In this document: positions 1 through 6,277 of the stretch, one piece after another
Layout: each line of letters opens with the position of its first letter
Numbering within the stretch: position 1 is the first letter of the stretch
Source: DATKWF01 sp035529715
Lineage (GTDB): Bacteria > Chloroflexota > Dehalococcoidia > Dehalococcoidales > RBG-16-60-22
DNA: 8,268 bases
Reading direction: 5' to 3'
NCBI GenBank assembly: GCA_035529715.1
Contig: DATKWF010000054.1
Coordinates: forward strand, 1-8,268
Made by a program: the position numbers and the translations under genes
Notes under the pieces: generated by a model
The model's database searches: none
Told to the model about the DNA's origin: nothing
The model's input: only the letters and a program-made list of their open reading frames with translations

Positions 1-126
1 GGAGAGGGGGAGTTGGTTATGTAAGGGAGGCTCCGCCTCCCTTTAACTCTCCATGTGATACCTGCTTCTTCAAAGGAGAAGGGGAGTTGTTTGTGCAAGG
101 GAGGCTCCGCCTCCCTTTGGCTCTCC
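1..126. repeat. Two copies of a 52-bp palindromic repeat
   Basis: Copy 1 is at 1-52 and copy 2 at 75-126, a period of 74 bp. They match at 46 of 52 positions by hand alignment. Each copy carries a perfect 9-bp stem with a 3-base loop (23-43 and 97-117; arms AAGGGAGGC and GCCTCCCTT). In copy 1 the outer ends GGAGAG and CTCTCC are also complementary. The six differences lie outside the central stem, so the stem is the conserved part. This resembles REP or MITE-like intergenic repeats. Copy 1 starts at the window edge, so the array may extend to the left. No transposase or clear target-site duplication is visible. Confidence 0.85.
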
Positions 127-156
127 TTGTTCTTGACCAACGATGTGGGGGTATTT

Positions 157-178
157 AAGAGGGGCGTCAGCCCCTCTT
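157..178. repeat. Perfect hairpin, 9-bp stem with 4-base loop
   Basis: Arms AAGAGGGGC (157-165) and GCCCCTCTT (170-178) are perfectly complementary around the loop GTCA. Only three T residues follow on the plus strand, so as a rho-independent terminator it would be weak. Its purine-rich arm resembles those of the two neighbouring repeats, which suggests it is a further member of the same intergenic palindrome family. Confidence 0.8.
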
Positions 179-188
179 TCCAAAATCT

Positions 189-216
189 TCCCCTTCCCCT
201 ATCAAGGGGAAGGGGA
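189..216. repeat. Perfect hairpin, 12-bp stem with 4-base loop
   Basis: The left arm at 189-200 (TCCCCTTCCCCT) pairs perfectly with the right arm at 205-216 around the loop ATCA. The right arm resembles the leader of repeat copy 2 around 71-86 (CAA followed by GGGGAAGGGG-type sequence), so it looks like another module of the same family. No T tract follows, which argues against a simple terminator. Confidence 0.8.
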
Positions 217-273
217 TACAGGGGATAGGGTTACCTAATAAAAACCTATGAGGATGGGTTGCCAGATAAATAT

Positions 274-299
274 TAAATATGGTGGGGTCACCATATTTA
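274..299. repeat. Perfect AT-rich hairpin, 11-bp stem, upstream of dnaE
   Basis: Arms TAAATATGGTG (274-284) and CACCATATTTA (289-299) are perfectly complementary around GGGT. Its AT-rich composition differs from the GC-rich palindromes to its left. It lies about 75 bp upstream of the dnaE -10 element and no T tract follows. It could be an operator-like dyad, part of the 3' end of an upstream transcript, or the end of the repeat block. The sequence alone does not decide between these. Confidence 0.7.
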
Positions 300-371
300 G
301 ATAACAGACAAAAACCTTTCCGTTTCGGAGTAAATCCAATCTTACAATAATACCATCAGAAACCAGCCCTG

Positions 372-380
372 TGTTATAAT
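372..380 (+). promoter_or_regulatory. Extended -10 promoter of dnaE
   Basis: TGT followed by a consensus TATAAT (375-380) forms a TGN-extended -10 element. There is no good -35 hexamer: the 17-bp spacing position reads ACCATC. The extended -10 would compensate for that. Transcription would start near 387, giving a leader of about 20 bases before the dnaE start codon. Confidence 0.65.
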
Positions 381-396
381 TAGCCTAATCCGAAGT

Positions 397-403
397 AGAG
401 GGG
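397..403 (+). promoter_or_regulatory. dnaE ribosome binding site; decides between two tandem ATGs
   Basis: AGAGGGG ends directly against the first ATG (404) and leaves three bases before the second ATG (407). The near-zero spacing to 404 makes 407 the more likely initiation codon. The protein would then begin MFTHLHVH, as is usual for DnaE. Confidence 0.6.
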
Positions 404-3400
404 ATGATGTTCACTCACCTTCACGTCCATACTGAATACAGTCTGCTCGACGGCATGTGCCGCATTACGCAACTGGTAGCTAAAGCCAAAGAACTGGGCA
501 TGGATAGTCTGGCTATAACCGACCACGGCGTGATGTACGGCGTGATTGAGTTCTACCAGGCAGCCAGGGAGGTGGGGGTAAAGCCAATTATCGGCTGTGA
601 AGTTTATATCGCTCCGGACAGTCACCTCAGTCGTAATGCCGGGGACAAAAATAACTATCACCTCATACTGCTCGCCAAAAATCGTACCGGGTACCAGAAC
701 CTGATTCAGCTCGCCACCAAAGCTCAGCTTGAGGGTTTCTACTATAAGCCAAGGATGGATAAGAAGCTTCTGGAGCAACATCACGAAGGTCTCATTGCTC
801 TCTCCAGCTGTATCGGTGCCGAGATTCCTCAGCTTATTCTTGGCGGACGCCTCCAGGAAGCAAAAGAGGCTGCTCTGTGGTACAAGCAAACTTTTGGTGA
901 TTTTTACCTGGAAATAGAGAGGCACCCCATCCCCGAGCTGGAGCGAATCAATCAGGAGCTTATTTCCATGAGCAGTGAGCTTGATATCCCCCTGGTGGCG
1001 ACCAATGATGTTCACTACATAAACCGAGAGGATGCTTCAACTCACGACCTGCTAATGTGTATCGGCACCAATACCACCATCTATGATGACAAGAGAATGA
1101 AGATGGCCGGGGACTTCTTCTACCTCAGGAGCCCGGAGGAGATGGCAGAGCTTTACCGTGACATACCGCAGGCACTGGAAAACACTGAGCACATTGCCGG
1201 GATGTGCAATCTTGAGCTTGATTTCGGGCGTCTCCATCTGCCACAGATGGAACTGCCTGAAGGCAAAACCGCCGACCAGTTTCTGGCTGACCTCTGCCAT
1301 GAGAACCTGTCCCGCTACTATCCCCAGCCTACCGAGGAGATAAAACAGCGACTCGACTACGAGCTGGAAGTAATAAAGCAGACCCAGTTTGCCAACTACT
1401 TCCTTGTTGTCTGGGATATCATCTCCTTCACCAAGAAGCACGACATACTGTTCGGGGTTAGAGGCAGCGCTGCGGCCAGCATCGTCCTTCACTGCCTGGG
1501 TATCACTGCCATTGACCCCATCGAAAGCAAGCTGGTCTTTGAGCGCTTTCTCAACGTGGAGCGCAAGGAGATGCCGGATATAGACCTTGACTTTCAGGAT
1601 GACCGCCGTGACGAGGTCATTTCCTACGTGTCACGGAAGTACGGACAGGACCATGTTGCCCAGATTATCACCTTCGGCACACTGGGTGCCCGGGCAGCCA
1701 TCAGGGACGTGGGGCGGGCACTGGGTATGCCCTACGGCGATGTTGACCGCGTCGCTCGACTTGTCCCCTATTCACCAACCATGACCCTGGACAGGGCTTT
1801 AAATGAGAATACCGAATTCAAGAACATTTTCCATGAAGATGCCATCGTCCACAATCTGGTTGAATCCGCCAAGAGGGTGGAAGGGATTGCCCGCCATGCC
1901 AGCACTCATGCGGCTGGCGTCGTCATCTCCGAAGAGCCTCTTACCAAGTATGTACCGCTGCAAGGGGGAAGCAAGGTTAACGGGCAGGAGTCGGTTATGA
2001 CCCAGTTCTCCATGGGAGACATTGCCCAGATTGGCCTCTTGAAAATGGACTTTCTGGGTCTGGCCAACCTCACCATTCTGGGCAAGGCAAGAGAGATTAT
2101 CCACCAGGAACACGGTGTTGACATTGACCTGCACCATATCCCGATGGATGATGCCAGGACCTTTGAATTGCTCTCATCGGGGGAAACCACCGGTGTGTTT
2201 CAGCTGGAAGGAGCCGGCATGCGCCGCTACATCAAGGAACTCAAACCAAACACGTTCAGTGATATTGCGGCCATGGTAGCGCTGTATCGCCCCGGTCCCA
2301 TGGAGCATATCCCCACCTTCATCAAAGCCAAGCATGGTATTGAGCCCATCCACTATCCCCACCCCGCCCTGGCTAATATCCTTGAGGAAACCTACGGGGT
2401 GATTGTCTATCAAGACCAGGTGCTTTTCATAGTGCGGGACTTCGCCGGCTACAGTCTGGGACAAGCCGACATCTTCCGCAAGGCAATGGGGAAAAAGATT
2501 CCCGAGGTTATGAAACAGCAAAGGCGCCACTTTGTTGCCGGAGCCAAGAAAAACGGGTTTTCAGCCGAGGTAGCCACTGAGATTTTTGACTTAATTGAGC
2601 CATTTGCCGGCTATGCCTTCAACAAGGCTCACAGTGTCAGCTATGCTCTCATTGCCTATCAAACTGCCTATCTCAAGGCAAACTACCCGGCAGAATATAT
2701 GACTGCTTTCCTGATTATTCAGGCCGGTCAGCTGGAGAAAGTAGCCACTGCCATTGCCGAATGCCGCCGGTTGCGCATTACGGTACTGGCACCAAATATA
2801 AACCGCAGTCAGGTTACTTTTTCCATAGAGAAAGACGGTGATGCCCCGGCTATCCGTTTTGGTCTAACTGCTATCAAGAATGTGGGGTCCGGGGCGGTAG
2901 AGCCCATTATTGCCGAGCGAGATAAGGGGGGTGAATTCAAGTCCATTGAAGACCTGTGCCGCCGCTGCGACCTGCATAGCGTCAACCGGCGGGTAATGGA
3001 GAGCCTGATTAAGGCGGGAACCCTTGACTCCCTGGGCAATCGTGGCACCCTGCTCAACAATGTCAATCGTATCCTATCGCTGGCACAGCGGGAGCAACGC
3101 CTGCGGGAGACGGGACAGTCCACCATGTTTGACCTGTGGGGAGAGGCAACGCCGGTGCCCATGCCCAGCCTCGACCTGGAGGCTGCCGATATCTCCGTCA
3201 AGGAGAAGCTTGGCTGGGAAAAGGAACTGACGGGAGTCTATCTTTCCGAGCACCCCTTCAGCTCGGTGGCAGGTAAAGTAGCTTCGGGAAATACCACTCT
3301 TTGCGGCCAGATTGATGCTGAGCTGGCAGACCAGACTGTCGTTGTTGCCGGTATGGTAGCCTCAGTTCGCCACCTTCTTACCCGTGATGGGCGTCCTTTT

Positions 3401-3910
3401 GCCAGCACCGTTTTGGAAGACCTAGATGGTCAGGTTGAGGTTATGGTCTGGCCAAGGGTATATGCTGACACCACTGACCTCTGGCAGGAAGGTAATATAC
3501 TGCTGGTTGAAGGTAAGGTAAGGCTAAGGGATGACCGCGTGCAGTTGAGCTGTGACAGGGTACGCCATTATCAGCCATCAGACCAGGAAGAAGAGATGCC
3601 CACCCCTCAACCCGTGGAGGCGCCCGCAGTGGCTGGAGAGACTGAGGTCAGCACTACCCCGGCTAAAAGACGCCGGTTAGTAATCCGCCTCAGCCAGACC
3701 AGCGACGAGGAAACAGATAAGGCTAATCTGCATCAACTGGTGGCTATTCTCAGGGACTTTCCCGGACAGGATACTGTCAGGTTGAGCGTAGCCAACGGGG
3801 AAAAGGTCATCAACCTCAGTCTGTCCAACATATCTGCCGACTATTGTCCCGAGCTTCACCAGCGGCTGGTGGAGCTGGTGGGGGAAGACGGACTCAGAGT
3901 AGAGTCTTAA
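404..3910 (+). CDS. dnaE: DNA polymerase III alpha subunit (DnaE1 type)
   Basis: This is the replicative polymerase subunit that extends DNA at the fork within the pol III holoenzyme. At 1168 codons it is the usual DnaE length. An N-terminal PHP domain (about 1-280) carries HLHVH and all nine expected metal ligands: H7, H9, D16, H41, E66, H86, C136, D202 and H204. The C-family polymerase core has the catalytic pair in PDIDLDF (D392, D394), a third aspartate in KMDFLGL (D549), and FNKAHSVSYALIAYQ from residue 739. A helix-hairpin-helix region follows. A likely beta-clamp motif, QSTMF, sits at 905-909, and an OB fold at about 978-1055. An acidic, proline-rich linker (1057-1091) leads to a C-terminal domain of the tau-binding type. 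The start could be 404 or, more likely, 407. A methyltransferase gene follows 16 bp downstream. Identification is firm; the domain limits are approximate. Confidence 0.98.
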   Translation: MMFTHLHVHTEYSLLDGMCRITQLVAKAKELGMDSLAITDHGVMYGVIEFYQAAREVGVKPIIGCEVYIAPDSHLSRNAGDKNNYHLILLAKNRTGYQNLIQLATKAQLEGFYYKPRMDKKLLEQHHEGLIALSSCIGAEIPQLILGGRLQEAKEAALWYKQTFGDFYLEIERHPIPELERINQELISMSSELDIPLVATNDVHYINREDASTHDLLMCIGTNTTIYDDKRMKMAGDFFYLRSPEEMAELYRDIPQALENTEHIAGMCNLELDFGRLHLPQMELPEGKTADQFLADLCHENLSRYYPQPTEEIKQRLDYELEVIKQTQFANYFLVVWDIISFTKKHDILFGVRGSAAASIVLHCLGITAIDPIESKLVFERFLNVERKEMPDIDLDFQDDRRDEVISYVSRKYGQDHVAQIITFGTLGARAAIRDVGRALGMPYGDVDRVARLVPYSPTMTLDRALNENTEFKNIFHEDAIVHNLVESAKRVEGIARHASTHAAGVVISEEPLTKYVPLQGGSKVNGQESVMTQFSMGDIAQIGLLKMDFLGLANLTILGKAREIIHQEHGVDIDLHHIPMDDARTFELLSSGETTGVFQLEGAGMRRYIKELKPNTFSDIAAMVALYRPGPMEHIPTFIKAKHGIEPIHYPHPALANILEETYGVIVYQDQVLFIVRDFAGYSLGQADIFRKAMGKKIPEVMKQQRRHFVAGAKKNGFSAEVATEIFDLIEPFAGYAFNKAHSVSYALIAYQTAYLKANYPAEYMTAFLIIQAGQLEKVATAIAECRRLRITVLAPNINRSQVTFSIEKDGDAPAIRFGLTAIKNVGSGAVEPIIAERDKGGEFKSIEDLCRRCDLHSVNRRVMESLIKAGTLDSLGNRGTLLNNVNRILSLAQREQRLRETGQSTMFDLWGEATPVPMPSLDLEAADISVKEKLGWEKELTGVYLSEHPFSSVAGKVASGNTTLCGQIDAELADQTVVVAGMVASVRHLLTRDGRPFASTVLEDLDGQVEVMVWPRVYADTTDLWQEGNILLVEGKVRLRDDRVQLSCDRVRHYQPSDQEEEMPTPQPVEAPAVAGETEVSTTPAKRRRLVIRLSQTSDEETDKANLHQLVAILRDFPGQDTVRLSVANGEKVINLSLSNISADYCPELHQRLVELVGEDGLRVES

Positions 3911-3926
3911 ATAAAAGGGGTGCGCA

Positions 3927-4460
3927 ATGGATAAACCAACAGGTAATTTCGATTTTAAACTAATGGCTTTCTGGTTTATCTTCAGAGACATGTTCCTGCC
4001 CCGGGAAAATGTATTGTTAGAGGTAGGCATAAAGCCCGGCTTCAGCATACTTGATTATGGCTGTGGTCCAGGCAGCTACACAATTATAGCGGCTAAACTA
4101 GCTGGAGAGAGGGGGAAGGTTTATGCTCTGGATATACATCCCCTGGCAATTCAACAGGTAAAGAATATGTCTGAAAAAAAGAAACTTGCGAATGTGGAGA
4201 CTATCCTTTCCGACTGCGCGACCGGGCTGCCTGACCAGAGTGTAGATGTGGTTTTACTGTATGACACTTTGCACCTCTTAAGTGAACAAGATGTAGCGCT
4301 AGCCGAGCTACACCGGGTATTGAAGCCAGATGGTATACTATCTTTCAATGACCATCACATGAAGGAAGAGAGTGAAATAATATCCAGGATAACCGGGAAA
4401 AGCCTGTTCAAACTATCGGAAAAAGGTAAAAGAGTATATAATTTTGTCAAGGTTCACTGA
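3927..4460 (+). CDS. Small class I SAM-dependent methyltransferase
   Basis: This 177-aa protein is a compact Rossmann-fold methyltransferase of the UbiE/Methyltransf_11 type. Motif I is LDYGCGPGSY (D43 to G49), the acidic residue that binds the SAM ribose is D69 in VYALDIH, SDCATGLP lies around 95-102, and DVVLLYDTLHLL from 107 and VLKPDGILSFNDHH complete the core. An amphipathic N-terminal helix with F, W and M residues precedes the core, which suggests a hydrophobic or membrane-associated substrate. The substrate cannot be read from the sequence. AAGGGG (3915-3920) lies six bases before the ATG. The gene sits 16 bp after dnaE and its stop codon overlaps the radC ribosome binding site, so it is probably co-transcribed with both. 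No target-recognition domain is present, so it is not evidently a DNA methyltransferase. Confidence 0.9.
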   Translation: MDKPTGNFDFKLMAFWFIFRDMFLPRENVLLEVGIKPGFSILDYGCGPGSYTIIAAKLAGERGKVYALDIHPLAIQQVKNMSEKKKLANVETILSDCATGLPDQSVDVVLLYDTLHLLSEQDVALAELHRVLKPDGILSFNDHHMKEESEIISRITGKSLFKLSEKGKRVYNFVKVH

Positions 4461-4463
4461 GGA
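4458..4463 (+). promoter_or_regulatory. radC ribosome binding site overlapping upstream stop codon
   Basis: TGAGGA contains the TGA stop of the methyltransferase gene (4458-4460) and ends nine bases before the radC ATG at 4473. This arrangement favours translational coupling, with ribosomes ending on the methyltransferase positioned over the radC site. Confidence 0.6.
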
Positions 4464-4472
4464 ATATCTGAA

Positions 4473-5252
4473 ATGCCTTCAGATAATACACATCAAGGAC
4501 ACAGAAAAAGACTGCGGGACAAGTTCCTTAAGTCGGGACTGGCTGGCTTTCACGACTACGAGATTGTGGAATTGCTCCTGACTCTGGGCTCACCCCGCCG
4601 GGACTGTAAGCAGCCGGCAAAAGAGGCAATCAAGCAATTCAAAACGCTGAGAGGTGTCCTGGCGGCTTCCCACCAGGAGCTACAGCAAATAGACGGCATC
4701 GGGCCACACAGTACCTTTGGTATCAAGCTGGTGCAGGAAGTAGCCAAAGAATTTCTCAAAGAGAAAATCCTTGATAAACCATTTTATAAGTCCCCTCAGG
4801 AGGTTTTTGACTATCTTTACCATTCCATGAGAGACCTCAAGAAAGAGCTATTCAAGGTCATTTATCTGAATAGCCAGAACCAGATTATTGATACTGCTGA
4901 CCTTTTTGAAGGCACGGTCAATGGCAGCTCAGTTTCCCCCCGTGAGATTATGGAGGGTGCCATTAAATATAATGCTGTCTCCCTGATTTTCGTCCATAAC
5001 CATCCGTCAGGCAGTCCTGAGCCCAGCGTCAGTGACAAAGAGCTAACCAGAGAACTGGCCTACGCCGGCAAGATTATGCACATCAAGGTTTTAGACCACA
5101 TCATAATCGGCGACAACAGGTACTTCAGCTTCGCCGATGATGGACTGATTGGGGAATACGAACTTGACTTCCTGAACATGAAATTAAGAGGCACCTCCGA
5201 GGCCAAGCGGAGACTGTACCGGGCTAAATTATCCTCCACCAAGCTTTACTAG
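4473..5252 (+). CDS. radC: RadC family JAMM/MPN domain protein
   Basis: This 259-aa protein has the RadC (UPF0758) layout. The N-terminal domain begins HRKRLRDKFLKSG (from about residue 10), a helix-hairpin-helix reads LQQIDGIGPHS at about 70-80, and the MPN domain spans roughly 107-226. The JAMM zinc signature is intact: HNHPSG (H175, H177) with D188 in SVSDKELT, preceded by the family motif SVSPREI. RadC proteins were once linked to DNA repair, but the biochemical role of the chromosomal form is still unclear; the metal site predicts a metalloprotease or related hydrolase. The usual family end, near DGLI at 226, is followed by a 33-residue basic tail rich in K and R, which is unusual and could bind nucleic acid. 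It is the last gene of the plus-strand run. Its stop is 32 bp from the stop of the convergent ogt, with no clear terminator between them. Confidence 0.95.
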   Translation: MPSDNTHQGHRKRLRDKFLKSGLAGFHDYEIVELLLTLGSPRRDCKQPAKEAIKQFKTLRGVLAASHQELQQIDGIGPHSTFGIKLVQEVAKEFLKEKILDKPFYKSPQEVFDYLYHSMRDLKKELFKVIYLNSQNQIIDTADLFEGTVNGSSVSPREIMEGAIKYNAVSLIFVHNHPSGSPEPSVSDKELTRELAYAGKIMHIKVLDHIIIGDNRYFSFADDGLIGEYELDFLNMKLRGTSEAKRRLYRAKLSSTKLY

Positions 5253-5284
5253 CTGGTTTAATAAATCCGGGCCTTCAGTCCTCT

Positions 5285-5797
5285 TTACCGAAAACCGGTA
5301 ACACCTTCCAGATGAAGAAGGCGTCGCTTCATCTCAATGCCACCGGTGAAGCCACCAAGCTGGCCGTTGCTGGCTAAAACACGATGGCAGGGGACAATAA
5401 CCGGCAGAGGATTTCTGCCCAGTGCCTGCCCCACCGCACGCAGTGCTTTCGGCTTTTTGATTTGCTCCGCCACCCAGCGGTATCTTCTGGTTTCACCATA
5501 GGGAATGAGTCGGGCTGCTTCCCATACCTCCCGCTGAAAGTCGGTAGCGCCGGACAGGTCAAGCTTCTCCGGGAAATTTGCCTGGTGACCGCTGAAATAA
5601 ACTCTGAGGCGTTCCATCAAGTCCTGAAACAGGTGGGGCGACCAGCGGGCATGACTGATACTATCACCAAATAGCCGATTGACTTCTTGAGTGGAGGGAT
5701 GGGGTAGAGTGGTGCTTAACAACCCCGCGGTTGAGGCCAATACTCCCACCCAGCCCATATCAGTATCAAAGATAATATAGTTCAGTTGCCGGGTCAT
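5285..5797 (-). CDS. ogt: Methylated-DNA--protein-cysteine methyltransferase
   Basis: This protein removes alkyl groups from O6-alkylguanine in DNA by irreversible transfer to its own cysteine, a suicide repair reaction. The acceptor is C137 in PCHRV. The DNA-binding and flipping region FQREVWEAARLIPYGETRRY (87-106) and RAVGQALGRNP with arginine finger R120 are present, followed by GGFTGG, typical of the active-site loop. At 170 aa it is normal for an Ogt-type enzyme with a degenerate N-terminal RNase H-like domain. There is no Ada regulatory domain, so induction by methylated DNA through this protein is not expected. The ribosome binding site is weak (GAGTGG, four bases from the ATG). The gene is last in the minus-strand run, 21 bp after the 85-aa membrane protein gene, and probably depends on upstream transcription. 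Confidence 0.95.
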   Translation of the reverse strand: MTRQLNYIIFDTDMGWVGVLASTAGLLSTTLPHPSTQEVNRLFGDSISHARWSPHLFQDLMERLRVYFSGHQANFPEKLDLSGATDFQREVWEAARLIPYGETRRYRWVAEQIKKPKALRAVGQALGRNPLPVIVPCHRVLASNGQLGGFTGGIEMKRRLLHLEGVTGFR

Positions 5798-5818
5798 AAG
5801 ACCACTCGGGTAAAGAGC

Positions 5819-6076
5819 TTAAGCCTTGCCCATCTGACGGCGGCGCTGGACATAGGCGGCGACAAATATCAAAATCATCCCCAGTATGATGCTTACCACT
5901 ATCTTGACCAGCTGGGGTATATCCATGCTCAAAAAGAAGGCATATGTATAGACGCCGGCTACCTCGGCAACCCCATAGGTAATGGTATGAGCCTTAAATG
6001 GCCTCCCCTTTATCGCCCGGTAGATAAGCCAACCGATAAAAGCCAGAGAAGCTAATACAGCTACTGCTATTGCCAT
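5819..6076 (-). CDS. Hypothetical 85-aa two-helix membrane protein
   Basis: I do not recognise a family. The protein has a hydrophobic segment at about 3-20 ending in a basic stretch (YRAIKGRPFK), a moderately hydrophobic middle (about 35-50, GVAEVAGVYTYAFF), and a strong hydrophobic segment at about 56-75. It ends in the positively charged tail QRRRQMGK, which suggests that the C terminus is cytoplasmic. The start lies four bases after the stop of the 58-aa gene. A GGGTGGTGA-like ribosome binding site lies inside the end of that gene, so coupled translation is likely. An open frame exists on the opposite strand, but its protein is not hydrophobic and has no operon context. Confidence 0.7.
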   Translation of the reverse strand: MAIAVAVLASLAFIGWLIYRAIKGRPFKAHTITYGVAEVAGVYTYAFFLSMDIPQLVKIVVSIILGMILIFVAAYVQRRRQMGKA

Positions 6077-6080
6077 CTAG

Positions 6081-6257
6081 TCACCACCCCAGACCTTCAA
6101 AATATTTACCCAGAGAAGCAAACATGCCCACGGTTAGCAACAGGGAGACCAGTTTCCCGATTTCGGACATGTATTTCACATACTCTACAGCCAGATAGCC
6201 GATACCGGCAATGCAAAACAGGATGCCAAATCCGAATAGTACATACTCTAGCTTCAT
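6081..6257 (-). CDS. Hypothetical 58-aa two-helix membrane protein
   Basis: This short gene is easily missed. Read on the minus strand from 6257 it begins MKLEYVLFGFGILFCIAGIG and ends KYFEGLGW before a TGA at 6081-6083. It has a hydrophobic segment at about 5-24, a short charged connector (EYVKYMSEIGK, 25-35), and a second segment at about 36-50. The start is supported by AAGGA (plus-strand 6261-6265), three bases before the ATG. The gene starts 20 bp after the 169-aa gene ends, and its stop is four bases before the 85-aa gene. Tight packing between two frames in the same direction is the main evidence that it is real. Function is unknown; a small partner subunit for one of its membrane neighbours is possible. 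Confidence 0.7.
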   Translation of the reverse strand: MKLEYVLFGFGILFCIAGIGYLAVEYVKYMSEIGKLVSLLLTVGMFASLGKYFEGLGW

Positions 6258-6277
6258 ATATCCTTAGTCCCCTTAAA

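Larger units (their letters stand above)
1..403. other. Gene-free upstream region rich in palindromes
   Basis: No credible coding frame lies in this stretch. The first 216 bases are almost entirely repeat and hairpin sequence, listed separately. Positions 217-373 are AT-richer and contain one more perfect hairpin (274-299) and no recognisable RNA gene. The end of the region holds the promoter and ribosome binding site of dnaE. The gene upstream of the window is not visible, so some hairpins could belong to its 3' end. Confidence 0.75.

Noticed and set aside
1..126. CRISPR array
   Set aside because: There are only two imperfect 52-bp units with one 22-bp gap, the repeats are fully palindromic and longer than usual, and no cas gene is present.
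380..1015. Minus-strand open frame of 211 codons opposite the start of dnaE
   Set aside because: It lies wholly opposite the conserved PHP domain. Its protein shows no recognisable motif, so it is a shadow of dnaE codon use.
404..3910. Intein or frameshift within dnaE
   Set aside because: The frame is continuous at normal DnaE length, and all polymerase motifs follow in order with no insertion.
5786..6055. Plus-strand open frame of 89 codons opposite the 85-aa membrane protein gene
   Set aside because: It has no operon partner and no recognisable domain. The minus-strand frame has membrane segments and fits tightly between two minus-strand genes.
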